Notes: generated by a model not told the origin, from the sequence alone. Shown: positions 8,636 through 16,399, numbered from the stretch's first letter. The stretch: DNA of 16,686 nucleotides from JAFNAG01 sp963824985 (GCA_963824985.1 CAWGRQ010000035.1:1-16686), one strand, 5' to 3'. Numbers and translations: made by a program.

Positions 8636-10906
8636 TTAATTAGTGACTTTCAGATCCCTGACCACGGTTCCGCCCTTCTGAGACGTCACCACGATTTTCA
8701 GTGGTACGTCCCCCTCGATCGAAACGAGCCAGATGATTTCGCGTGTGTTGCCGGTGCCTTTGACCTGCTCCTCCTGGGGAGCCTGTCGCCTTGCCTGTGT
8801 GGGCACACCCGGCATGGGTGGCGCTCCGCCCCGGCCCCTGCCACCCCCGGCAGGCTGGGTGGCCGCCGGTGGAGTGTACCCGGGGAGTGAAGCCACGCCT
8901 TCGAGCACGCCCATTCGTGTCCAGGGAGTGCCTGCCAGAAAGCGCATCTTGTCGCGATCGCCGATCAGCCAGATCGCATCCTCGCGGTTGCCCGCCAACT
9001 GGGCGCCCCGCGACACCTGGGTCGCCAGCTCACCCAGGTTTTTCACGGTCGCCGCAACCTGAACTATCTTGTACTTCCCGACCGGTTTCCCTTTCCGGAC
9101 GGTAAATGTGTCGCCCTGCTGTTCCACGCGGGCATCGGAAGCATTATCCGTAGTGTAGAGAATGGTCGCCTTCGCATCGCTGATTTCGAGCCGGGGCAGC
9201 AGCTTCGCCTTGAAAAGCTCGAACTGCCAGTGGGTTTCGCACAGGGCGGCGAGAGAGGCTCCCGGTATGGCATTGCTGGCGCTGTAGCGGGACAACCACC
9301 CCCCTATCTCACCGGCGCCAATTCCCGGGTAGTCGAAGGCTTTCCACGGCAGAAACGCCTTGCCGCCTAATTGCGCTTCCTGAAATTTTATATAGGAACT
9401 CTCCCAGAGAGCGCGATCGTTTTCACCCCCATATCCCGGAAGCTCCTTGGAGTCCTTCTGCCAGTTCCACAATTCCGTGCTCATCGCGTAGGCGCCGAAC
9501 TCTCCGTAAGCCCAATCCAGGAAAACCCCATATCCGTAGGGAGTCCTCTGGTCTTCATTGTAGGGATGACGCCATCCCTGAGGTCCCCGGGCAGCAGGAG
9601 CCCCGGACCGAGCGGCCGGCCGCGCCTGTGACCCCGTCGCGCCCACGGCACCGCGTCCCTGAGCCCCTTGTCCGCCGGCACCGCTCCGGCCCTGGGCGCC
9701 GGTCCCGCGACCCTGTGCCGGTGCAGCGCCGGCGGCTGTCGTTCCTGATTCACCGGTGGCGGCCTTCCAGGCCTCCGGGATCTCTTCTCCGATCAACTCG
9801 AGATATTTTTTGCCCATGATCCGGTCAAAAACCGCCAGATCCTTCGGATCCATCCGGGAGTCGGGCCAGCGTGCATAGGGGCGATACGTGAATCCGCCCG
9901 AAGTGTGAAACGACTGTACCATCAAGATGTTTGTGTGATTGGTGAAAAACTCGAGTACCGCGCGGGCCTCTGGAGAAGATGACGGATAATAACCGCTGCC
10001 ACCCTGAAACCCATCGTCCCGGAACCAACCCTCGGGGAAGTTGCGGTTGACATCGATCCCCCGCGCGGCCGCCGGCGCCGGGGCGGCTTGGGATTCACGG
10101 GTTGCCGCAGCTCCCGCAGCCCGGGATCCACCGCTGGGCCGCGACTGTCCTTCGACAATTACCGCATACCGTTCCTTAGTCGTGGTCTCATTGGCCGCCA
10201 CCGCAACCATTACGCGGGGATCGGCTTCGTACGGCACATATCGCCCTCCCGGGTCCTTGTAACGGAACTGGCTGATGATGCCGTCGCCGTTGAGATCCCT
10301 TGGGGAGCCGGCACCTGCCGGTGCCCCGGCGGTTTGATCCGGCGGCGGCGAGTTCTGGCGCTGCGACGAGCCGCCTTCGACGCTGTTGAAGACTCCATCA
10401 GGGTTCACGATGGGGCAGATATAGAATGCGCTGTCGTTTATGAGCCGGGTGATCTCTGCATCGGTGCCATAATTCGAAACCAGCTTGTCCAGCGCATAGA
10501 GGCACACTTCGGTGCCGGTAAACTCATTGCCGTGCGTCCCACCGTCGATCCAAATGCCGGGTTTTCCCTGATAGGGCTTGACCTGCGGTGCGGTGGCCGT
10601 GTTCGGCTCATTACGCATATTACGCAGGGGCACAAGCTTATCGATAGTGGTCCCCGTTTTCATGTTCGAGATCACCAGGACGTAAATCGGGCGATCCTTG
10701 TAGCTCTTGCCGATCTCGATCAGGTCGGTGACGCCGGGATACGCCGCGGCAGCCTTTTTCAAATAATCGACCGTCCCGGTGTACCCATGATAATCGTTGA
10801 ACGAAATAGGAACCTGCTGCGCCGGCGTTGCCGCGCTGATCCCCAGAAGCAGGCAAATCCCAAAACCCAGTCCAATACTTCTCCAGCTGCGGGGCATGCG
10901 TCTCAT
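8636..10906 (-). CDS. Secreted M14 zinc carboxypeptidase with Gly/Ala/Arg-rich insert
   Basis: This is a second M14 metallopeptidase, 756 residues from the chosen start. ATG 10906 has GGAGG nine bases upstream and opens a signal peptide (SIGLGFGICLLLGISAATPA-Q); the longer open frame back to 11071 lacks these and is rejected. Zinc ligands are His125 and Glu128 in GGTHGNEFTG and the histidine in VQSFHTSGG. DVNRNFPEGW supplies the substrate-binding residues, and the glutamate in MSTELWNW is the probable catalytic one. One aspartate loop (DLNGDGIIS) resembles a calcium site. Between the third zinc ligand and the catalytic glutamate lies a low-complexity stretch of about 60 residues, made mostly of Gly, Ala, Gln and Arg (around 9570-9740), and a shorter Gly/Arg/Pro-rich patch lies near the C-terminus (around 8780-8870). 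The gene heads the four-gene minus-strand run and is a diverged relative, not a recent duplicate, of the next gene. Family call is firm; substrate unknown. Confidence 0.87.
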   Translation of the reverse strand: MRRMPRSWRSIGLGFGICLLLGISAATPAQQVPISFNDYHGYTGTVDYLKKAAAAYPGVTDLIEIGKSYKDRPIYVLVISNMKTGTTIDKLVPLRNMRNEPNTATAPQVKPYQGKPGIWIDGGTHGNEFTGTEVCLYALDKLVSNYGTDAEITRLINDSAFYICPIVNPDGVFNSVEGGSSQRQNSPPPDQTAGAPAGAGSPRDLNGDGIISQFRYKDPGGRYVPYEADPRVMVAVAANETTTKERYAVIVEGQSRPSGGSRAAGAAATRESQAAPAPAAARGIDVNRNFPEGWFRDDGFQGGSGYYPSSSPEARAVLEFFTNHTNILMVQSFHTSGGFTYRPYARWPDSRMDPKDLAVFDRIMGKKYLELIGEEIPEAWKAATGESGTTAAGAAPAQGRGTGAQGRSGAGGQGAQGRGAVGATGSQARPAARSGAPAARGPQGWRHPYNEDQRTPYGYGVFLDWAYGEFGAYAMSTELWNWQKDSKELPGYGGENDRALWESSYIKFQEAQLGGKAFLPWKAFDYPGIGAGEIGGWLSRYSASNAIPGASLAALCETHWQFELFKAKLLPRLEISDAKATILYTTDNASDARVEQQGDTFTVRKGKPVGKYKIVQVAATVKNLGELATQVSRGAQLAGNREDAIWLIGDRDKMRFLAGTPWTRMGVLEGVASLPGYTPPAATQPAGGGRGRGGAPPMPGVPTQARRQAPQEEQVKGTGNTREIIWLVSIEGDVPLKIVVTSQKGGTVVRDLKVTN

Positions 10907-11054
10907 GAAAGCGTTCCTCCCAAAGAGAAAGAATGCGTTGGGCTCGTGTCGGGCACCGGGCGGCCGGTCCCCATGCACGGCAGCTAGTTTGCGATAGCCG
11001 GGGCTAAAATCGCCAGCTAATTTTTTTCTCCCGGATAATTTCAAGGCAATACCA

Positions 11055-11192
11055 TCATGCGCCGGCTGCAAGGTTCGTTCTTAAGTGCAGTTTTGTACGG
11101 TCATCGGAGGCTGTAATCGCCTGATCAAAAGCAATCCCATGTTTGTAGAAGTTGCGGCGATCCTTTCCGGCATCCCACTCGAATTCATGCAA
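11055..11192 (-). pseudogene. brnT: BrnT-type toxin, truncated remnant
   Basis: The first 20 or so residues, FEWDAGKDRRNFYKHGIAFDQA, match the start of BrnT ribonuclease toxins, which cleave RNA and pair with the antitoxin BrnA. BrnT is normally about 90 residues; here the frame reads TTG-His-Glu before this motif and stops after 45 codons, having left the family pattern soon after the DQA. The Ser-Asp-Asp that follows may be the last recognisable trace. No BrnA-like gene follows; the M14 peptidase starts 148 bases downstream. The residual gene lacks the catalytic C-terminal half and should be inactive. The assignment rests on a short match. Confidence 0.6.
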
Positions 11193-11280
11193 TCTCTGGC
11201 GCGCCGCCCGGCTCAGGCCGATTATTTGCCGGTGCCCGATGAAAAATGCGTTAAAATGCAACGAATGGAGCGCAGCGCCC

Positions 11281-11616
11281 ATGACCGATCTAACAACCAC
11301 CGAAACAATTCCACTGGAAGTCAACGCTGATGGGGTAGTGCGGATCAGCGGGACACGAGTGACACTTGACACGCTGATCGCCGCCTTCTCAGAGGGTGCG
11401 ACAGCGGAAGAAATCGCACAACAGTATCCGTCTGTGCCGCTTGCCAACGTGTACTCCGTTTTGGGCTATTACCTGCGGCGGCCTTCCGAGCTCCAATCCT
11501 ACCTGAACCGGCGCCGGACAGAAGCAGAACGAGTCCGGGTCGAAAATTAGTCTCGCAACGATCCTGCCGGGGTTCGGCAGCGGCTGATGGCCCGCACCAA
11601 CAGCGGGAGAATCTGA
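11281..11616 (+). pseudogene. DUF433 antitoxin interrupted by an amber codon
   Basis: This is a DUF433 protein, the antitoxin partner of DUF5615 PIN-like toxins. The visible domain is GVVRISGTRVTLDTLIAAFSEG, ATAEEIAQQYPSVPLANVYSVLGYYL, then the charged helix RRPSELQSYLNRRRTEAERVRVEN. A TAG at 11548-11550 ends the frame after 89 residues, but the same frame continues with SRNDPAGVRQRLMARTNSGRI to a TGA at 11614-11616. That tail has the style of the normal DUF433 C-terminus, so TAG probably replaced a sense codon such as GAG or AAG. The ATG has GGAG ten bases before it. The tail ends three bases before the ATG of the next gene, the spacing expected of an antitoxin-toxin pair. The 89-residue product may still fold, so this may be truncation rather than loss. 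Confidence 0.75.
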
Positions 11617-11619
11617 CGC

Positions 11620-12174
11620 ATGCGCGCCCTGGCGGCCGACGAGAATTTCAACAACTGTTATCGCTTGCTTTACCTGGCTCAGCAAAATCTGCCCATGCCT
11701 CGATTCCGCTTCCGACGGTCCATGGATCCCTTCGAGGCTCTTCAGCCCCTGGTCTCCCCCTTTTTCTGGGAACCGGCCGGGGCCGATTATCGCGATCGCC
11801 TGGATCGGGCGCAGCCGATTGTGACGCGGTATCCCTACCGGGTTCTCGGCAACAGCATGGCACTTGCTGCATGGCGCAATGGACCGGTCGAGGACATTCA
11901 TCGCGGCTGTGCCGCGGTTCATTCCTTGGATCGCCGCCGAGCCACGGATGATCAAAGCCGGGAGCTTATGAGTTTCACCTCCGGTCGCCTGGCCGTACTG
12001 CTTTCGAGGTTCCGGCCGTGGATGCAAAGTCCGGGCCTTGCTCCGTCATGGCCCGGGAATCTTGCCGGTATTCAAATCTCCCCCAGATTCACCTGTTCAA
12101 GCTGGAGCCTGACCGAATCGTGCAGTGTCGTAAAGCCTGAAGAGCACGAATTAGCTCCAAAGCCTTCATTCTGA
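11620..12174 (+). pseudogene. Chimeric frame: DUF5615 toxin start fused to unidentified sequence
   Basis: The first twelve residues, MRALAADENFNN, are the typical opening of DUF5615 PIN-like toxins (first acidic residue in LADENF), and the position right after a DUF433 gene is where the partner toxin belongs. After that the toxin pattern disappears in all three forward frames. The frame stays open for 184 codons. Residues about 45-130 (ADYRDRLDRAQ, TRYPYRVLGNSMALAAWRNGPVEDIHRG, DDQSRELMSFTSGRLAVL) look like genuine protein, with an ordered hydrophobic/charged pattern, but I cannot name the family. The final 45 residues look non-protein-like. My reading is a toxin deleted after its first codons and joined to a fragment of another gene. 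The alternative is an intact unknown gene that begins internally. Confidence 0.4.
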
Positions 12175-12414
12175 AGGTCCTTATAATGGCAGGCAATATT
12201 GCGGCTCTTCCTCCGGTGCGGCGGGCCGGCATTGTATTTCCCCCCTTGATCCTGGGCGATCGATTTATTTCCTCCCGGTAAAATCCAACCGGATCGTGAG
12301 TATCAACCCCCGTTGAATCCTGAATCAGTGCCTTACCTCACGAAAATTTCCGCTCAAATCGGCTGTCAGACAGTTAGATGGGTAGCGGGCCTTCCGGCCG
12401 CAGGAGGCTGATTC
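12175..12414 (+). other. Non-coding stretch upstream of the IS91 transposase
   Basis: No gene is visible. Near its right end are a perfect 11-base palindrome ctgtcagacag (12363-12373) and a GC-rich hairpin gcgggccttccggccgc just before the transposase ribosome-binding site. These may belong to the left end of the insertion sequence. The exact left boundary could not be fixed. Confidence 0.4.
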
Positions 12415-14006
12415 ATGGGAGAGGTCTACCCAAATCCTGCCGCCTATCTGCCGGAGGAAATCTCACCCGGCTATTGCGCACTCGTGCCTGCTGAACCGGA
12501 TCTCATCGTTTGTGAAAGCGTTGGGACGTATATACCCCGCAATCCCGAAAAGACGGTTCTCTATGGTGTCGTTGCTGGCCATCTGGAGACCTTCCTGGCC
12601 CGGCAACGGGAGCGAGACCGGGTGGTGCCGCGCTTCGTGGAACAGGAACTGCGAGCATTTCTGGATTGCGGCGTTTTGGCCCGAGGTTTTTTGAGGGTTC
12701 ACTGCGATGCCTGCGGACTGGATCGGCTTGTCCCGTATTCATGTAAGCGAAGGTCGTTCTGTCCGTCGTGTGGGGGGCGGCGCATGGCCGACACGGCCGC
12801 GCATCTGGTGGATCGTGTTTTCCCCGAAGTGCCGGTCCGGCAGTGGGTGCTTTCCGTCCCTTATGCGTTGCGCTATCGCCTTGCTTACGACTCATCCCTG
12901 GTCAGGGATGTATTGCAGATCTTTGTGCGAACTATCTTTGCTTCGATCCGCCGCAGGGCGGGCATTCCTGCCTCGAACCGCCAGGCTCGTTGCGGCGCCG
13001 TGGCCTTCATTCAACGCTTCAGTGATGCGCTGAACCTCGATCCTCATTTCCATGTCCTCGTTTTGGATGGCATCTATGTGATGGACGGCAAGGGCGAACC
13101 GGTGTTCCGGCGTGTCTCCCCGCCGACGGATAAGGAAGTTGCCCATGTGACGGAGCGCATTCATCGCCGTGTCGCAAGGCTCATGGAGAAACGCAGGTTT
13201 GGGTTCGCAAGCGGATCCGGACGAGGCAGATGGCCTTCGGCGCGACGAACCGTTGCTCGCCGAACTCTACGGCGCCTCGGTCTCGGGGCGCGTGGCGACG
13301 GGACCGCGCGCCGGCATGCGCATCGCGAGAGTGGGGGACGAGGTGGATCCCGAAGATGGCGCCCTGCCGTCGGGCCCCTGCTGTGCGTCGGTTGCCGGCT
13401 TCAGCGTCCATGCCGGCGTCTGCGTTCCTGCTCGAGACCGCCTGCGGCTGGAGCGGCTGGCACGTTATGCCGGCCGTCCTCCGCTGGCGACCGAGCGGTT
13501 GTCGCTTTTGCCGGACGGCAGGCTGCTCTATCGGCTCAAGCGGCGCTGGCGCGATGGAACCACGCACGTGATCTATGAGCCCCTGGAACTGATGGAACGG
13601 CTCGCAGCGCTTATACACCCTCCCAGGTTCAATATCACAAGGTACTACGGAATGTTCGCGCCTGCGGCAAGCCTCAGGCCCCGGGTGATTCCGGAGGCAG
13701 AAGCCTCAAGCCCGCCGCTGCATCCGGGCTGTCAGTCAGGAGTCGAAGCTCCAGCAACCGATCCAGGAAAGACCAAGAAGAAGCGTGGCTGTCAACCGAG
13801 AAATTACCCGTGGGCTACACTCATGGCGCCGTGTGTTCGAATTGGATGTTCTCGCTTGTCCTCGCTGCGGCGGTCGGATGAGAATACTTGCCGCCATCGA
13901 TTCCCCGGATGCAATCCACAAGATTTTAACCTGCCTTGGCCTCCCCACGAGGGCCCCGCCCATCGCCCCTGTGATATCGGACCCAGACATGGCGTATGCT
14001 TGGTAG
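12415..14006 (+). pseudogene. IS91-family HUH transposase with two frameshifts
   Basis: This is a rolling-circle transposase of the IS91 family. The N-terminal zinc-binding region has paired cysteines (CDACG ... CPSCGGRRMADTAAHLVD). The HUH metal site is His211-Phe-His213 in LNLDPHFHVLVLDGIY. A C-terminal tyrosine motif NITRYYGMFAPAASLR and the terminal CPRCGGRMRILAAIDSPDAI follow. The coding path needs three frames. The first runs to about 13194 (LMEKR), where one extra base moves it to the second frame (GLGSQADPDEADGL ... PRNYPWATLM). A second extra base at 13826 moves it to the third (RRVFELDVLACPRCGG) up to the stop at 14006. Removing one base at each point would give about 530 residues, a normal length. 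The start is backed by GGAGG seven bases upstream of ATG 12415. The separated pieces are unlikely to work, so the element is probably immobile. Confidence 0.9.
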
Positions 14007-14034
14007 CAAAGCGAAAGCGATCCATCCGCTTTGC
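14006..14034 (+). other. Hairpin at the end of the IS91 transposase
   Basis: GCAAAGCG (14006-14013) pairs perfectly with CGCTTTGC (14027-14034) around a 13-base loop, overlapping the last base of the stop codon. There is no T-run after it. IS91-like elements carry subterminal hairpins at the end where rolling-circle transfer begins, so this may be that structure; a transcription terminator is the alternative. Confidence 0.4.
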
Positions 14035-14270
14035 CATTAGGTGTTCGTGTGCTCAGATGACTGAGTGCGGCCGCCAATCTGCCCTGCAATAAGGCGCGGG
14101 TGCCTAAAAAAAACGAATCCCGGGACCCGATTTCGATGTAGCATGCCGCCTGGGAGGGGTCTAAGCCCCGAAGTTAACATAATTGCTTTTTATCGGAAGT
14201 TAGAGAGGGGGAACCGAGCCGGCCTGCCCCACGGAGCAACCGCGGAAAGGCAGCCAATTCCTCCTATCCG

Positions 14271-14303
14271 TGGTCCCCGGTTCAAGTCCGGGCGCTGGCT
14301 CCA
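14271..14303 (+). other. Detached tRNA 3' end, possible integrase attachment scar
   Basis: CCCGG-TTCAAGT-CCGGG (14276-14292) is a perfect T-arm with the canonical loop. It is followed by a 7-base acceptor strand CGCTGGC, discriminator T and CCA (14301-14303). No matching 5' acceptor (GCCAGCG), D-arm or anticodon arm lies upstream, so this is a fragment. U at the discriminator position is usual for tRNA-Gly and tRNA-Cys. Tyrosine recombinases commonly use tRNA 3' ends as attachment sites, leaving such a piece at the far end of an inserted island. No integrase gene is present in the window. The rest of 14035-14473 shows no gene. Confidence 0.65.
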
Positions 14304-14473
14304 ATCAAATCAAACGAAATCAATATCTTACAAGTCCTAGTCGAACGAGCCTTTACACGTTTGTCCGCCATTGTCTGTCAAAACTCACGTAAACCTCACA
14401 ACTGGTCAGGGTCAAGAAGGCGCTTCCCTCAAAGGCCCGGTTTCAGTTATCCTGTAATTTCTCAGAGAATGCT

Positions 14474-15541
14474 ATGAAATCGATTGTCTCGAACCAATAC
14501 AATGCTGCGCTTGCGCAGTACCTGGGTGAATTGCGAATCAACCCGCTTTTATTCTTGGGGGACGCATTACCGGTGCTGCGCGAATTGCCATGCTCCTGCA
14601 TCGACTTCGCAATGACCTCCCCGCCCTACTGGGGAAAGCGCGAGTATGCAAACGGCGGCATTGGGTTGGAAAACAACCACCAAGACTTTGTACGGCATCT
14701 GGCCGAGATCTTTCTTGAATTGAAGCGCGTTTTGAAGCCGACCGGCTCCTTTTGGCTCAACATCGGAGATAGCTATGACAACAAGAACTTGGTCGGAATT
14801 CCATGGCGCATCGCATTTGAACTGACTGACACGCAAGGGTGGACTCTCCGCAATGCTGTGGTATGGAACAAGGTTAAGAGTGGGATGGACAACACAAAGG
14901 ATCGCCTCGGCAATGTCCACGAAATGGTTTTCCATTTCGTCAAGCAGCCGAAAGGCTACTACTACGATGCCGCCGCTATCCGCTCAAAGCCACGCGAGGC
15001 CAAAGTTGTTAACGGAGCAGTCGTCTCCGCGACTGGAGTTTCAGGCGTGCGCTATAAGCGTCAGATCGAATTATCAACAGCATTGTCTGACGATGAGAAA
15101 GCCGCCGCGTTCAAAGCGCTAGACCAGATGCTTGCTGACATCATCTGTGGTCGAGTTTCGGATTTCCGCATGATAATACGCGGTCAACAACGCGCGACGC
15201 ACTCTGACAGCGAGCGGGTTTCGGGACGCGCCAAGGAATTGCGCAATAGGGGATTTTATTTCCTTCGGTATCACCCTGACGGATGCAAGCCAAGCGATGT
15301 GTGGGACATCATTCCTGAGGACACGCAAAAGCGGGGAATTCACTTCGCCCCCTACCCTGTCGACTTGTGCCTCGTGCCTATCCTTGCAACGTGTCCACCA
15401 GGTGGGGTTGTCCTCGATCCTTTCTGTGGAACAGGTACAACCCTTTATGCGGCACGAAACCTCGGCCGCAAGTCAATTGGCATTGATGTGTCATCTCAGT
15501 ATCTCGAACTCTCTCAGGAAAGGTGCGCCACGCTGCTATGA
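14474..15541 (+). CDS. DNA methyltransferase, beta class (N4-cytosine or N6-adenine)
   Basis: This 355-residue site-specific DNA methyltransferase has the beta-class motif order: catalytic motif IV TSPPYWG first (Ser49-Pro-Pro-Tyr52), then a variable region of about 150 residues for target recognition (roughly 150-290), and the S-adenosylmethionine-binding motif I DPFCGTGTT (315-323) followed by GRKSIGID near the C-terminus. The TSPPYW form is most often seen in N4-cytosine enzymes, but adenine methylation is not excluded. It should protect host DNA from the nuclease encoded immediately downstream, whose ATG overlaps its TGA. Only a weak ribosome-binding sequence precedes the ATG. The G+C content is visibly lower than in the genes left of 11000, consistent with transfer. 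The reading frame is intact, and the target sequence cannot be read from the protein. Confidence 0.9.
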   Translation: MKSIVSNQYNAALAQYLGELRINPLLFLGDALPVLRELPCSCIDFAMTSPPYWGKREYANGGIGLENNHQDFVRHLAEIFLELKRVLKPTGSFWLNIGDSYDNKNLVGIPWRIAFELTDTQGWTLRNAVVWNKVKSGMDNTKDRLGNVHEMVFHFVKQPKGYYYDAAAIRSKPREAKVVNGAVVSATGVSGVRYKRQIELSTALSDDEKAAAFKALDQMLADIICGRVSDFRMIIRGQQRATHSDSERVSGRAKELRNRGFYFLRYHPDGCKPSDVWDIIPEDTQKRGIHFAPYPVDLCLVPILATCPPGGVVLDPFCGTGTTLYAARNLGRKSIGIDVSSQYLELSQERCATLL

Positions 15542-16389
15542 GTACCGTCGTCGAACTCTTCGGGATTTCCGCCGAAAAAAAGAACGTAAACTGGAACCAA
15601 GTCGTTCAAAACCAACAATGCCCTTTCCTTGGCAAAAGATGCTACAAGGTCAGAAAGAGCGATCCGAATACATCTATCGGCACCTGCGCAGTCCTGTATG
15701 GACGGCCGCCCGAACCCACCATTATATGTCCCACCCGCTTGATCGAGCGCCGCCAGATCTTCACGGACTGTTTCCATCTTCTCACAACGCATGATCCAGG
15801 GAACGAACTGCACATCGTCCCGGAAGTCTCGGTTCCGGGCGGAAGTGTCGATTACTTCCTCGTGTCCTCCAAAGATGGAAAGGTGAAGGACTTTGTTGGA
15901 ATTGAGCTTCAGACCCTAGATACTACAGGCACTGTCTGGCCAGAACGTCAACGCCTCTTGAGGAAACTCGGTGTTCCACGGAAGGATGTGGTAGAGGAAT
16001 CAGATAAGCCCTACGGTATGAACTGGAAGATGACTGCCAAGACGATTTTAGTTCAGATGCACCACAAGATTCAAACTTTTGAGCATGTTCACAAAAAACT
16101 CGTCCTAGTTACACAGGACAAACTTCTCGCCTACATGAGTCGCGAGTTCAATTTCGCACATCTCAAAAGTCCGGCTCTACTTGGCGACGCAATGCATCTA
16201 CACGCCTATCGCATTGACAAGCAGGCCGACAATTCTTTCAAACTGAATATGCAGTCTCGGTTGAGCACAGACGCCAGCGGAATTGGAATTTGCCTTGGAC
16301 TTCAAGCCGAGGCCAGGGTGGAACTAGAAGAAATTCTTGCTGCACTCCAAGCCAAGATATCCCCCGCCACCCTATTTGTTCCCGTGTAG
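15538..16389 (+). CDS. NotI-like type II restriction endonuclease
   Basis: This 283-residue nuclease resembles the restriction enzyme NotI. Four cysteines at 28 (CPFL), 35, 50 and 64 (IICP) match the iron-binding four-cysteine site known in NotI. The active site is a PD-(D/E)xK variant with glutamine in place of lysine: Asp105 in GGSVDYFLV and Glu123-Leu-Gln125 in VGIELQTLDTTG, corresponding to the D...EIQT arrangement of NotI. The N-terminal VVELFG also resembles NotI's AEFFG. It is about 100 residues shorter than NotI, so its target may differ. ATG 15538 is preferred over GTG 15523 because ATGA overlaps the methyltransferase stop (translational coupling) and fits the family start. Coupling to the methyltransferase would make nuclease production follow protection. 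The frame is intact. Assigned from remembered NotI sequence, not by search. Confidence 0.8.
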   Translation: MSTVVELFGISAEKKNVNWNQVVQNQQCPFLGKRCYKVRKSDPNTSIGTCAVLYGRPPEPTIICPTRLIERRQIFTDCFHLLTTHDPGNELHIVPEVSVPGGSVDYFLVSSKDGKVKDFVGIELQTLDTTGTVWPERQRLLRKLGVPRKDVVEESDKPYGMNWKMTAKTILVQMHHKIQTFEHVHKKLVLVTQDKLLAYMSREFNFAHLKSPALLGDAMHLHAYRIDKQADNSFKLNMQSRLSTDASGIGICLGLQAEARVELEEILAALQAKISPATLFVPV

Positions 16390-16399
16390 GAAGAACGGA

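Larger units (their letters stand above)
12361..14064 (+). mobile_element. Degenerate IS91-family insertion sequence, approximate extent
   Basis: The limits are approximate: the left is set at the palindrome 12363-12373, the right just past two short hairpins after the transposase (14006-14034, and ctcag-atga-ctgag near 14050-14063). IS91 elements move by rolling-circle replication, lack terminal inverted repeats and make no target duplication, so the ends cannot be fixed by repeats. The only gene is the broken transposase. Confidence 0.4.

Noticed and set aside
10907..11071. N-terminal extension of the first M14 peptidase
   Set aside because: The extension precedes a clear signal peptide and a good ribosome-binding site at ATG 10906, so translation starts there.
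11389..12027. 212-codon frame on the minus strand
   Set aside because: It overlaps the DUF433 gene and the toxin start on the plus strand; its product is rich in Pro, Gly, Arg and His with no ordered pattern.
14200..14303. Complete tRNA or tmRNA gene
   Set aside because: Only the T-arm and acceptor 3' strand are present; no GCCAGCG 5' partner or anticodon arm exists upstream, and the T-arm to CCA spacing fits an ordinary tRNA rather than tmRNA.
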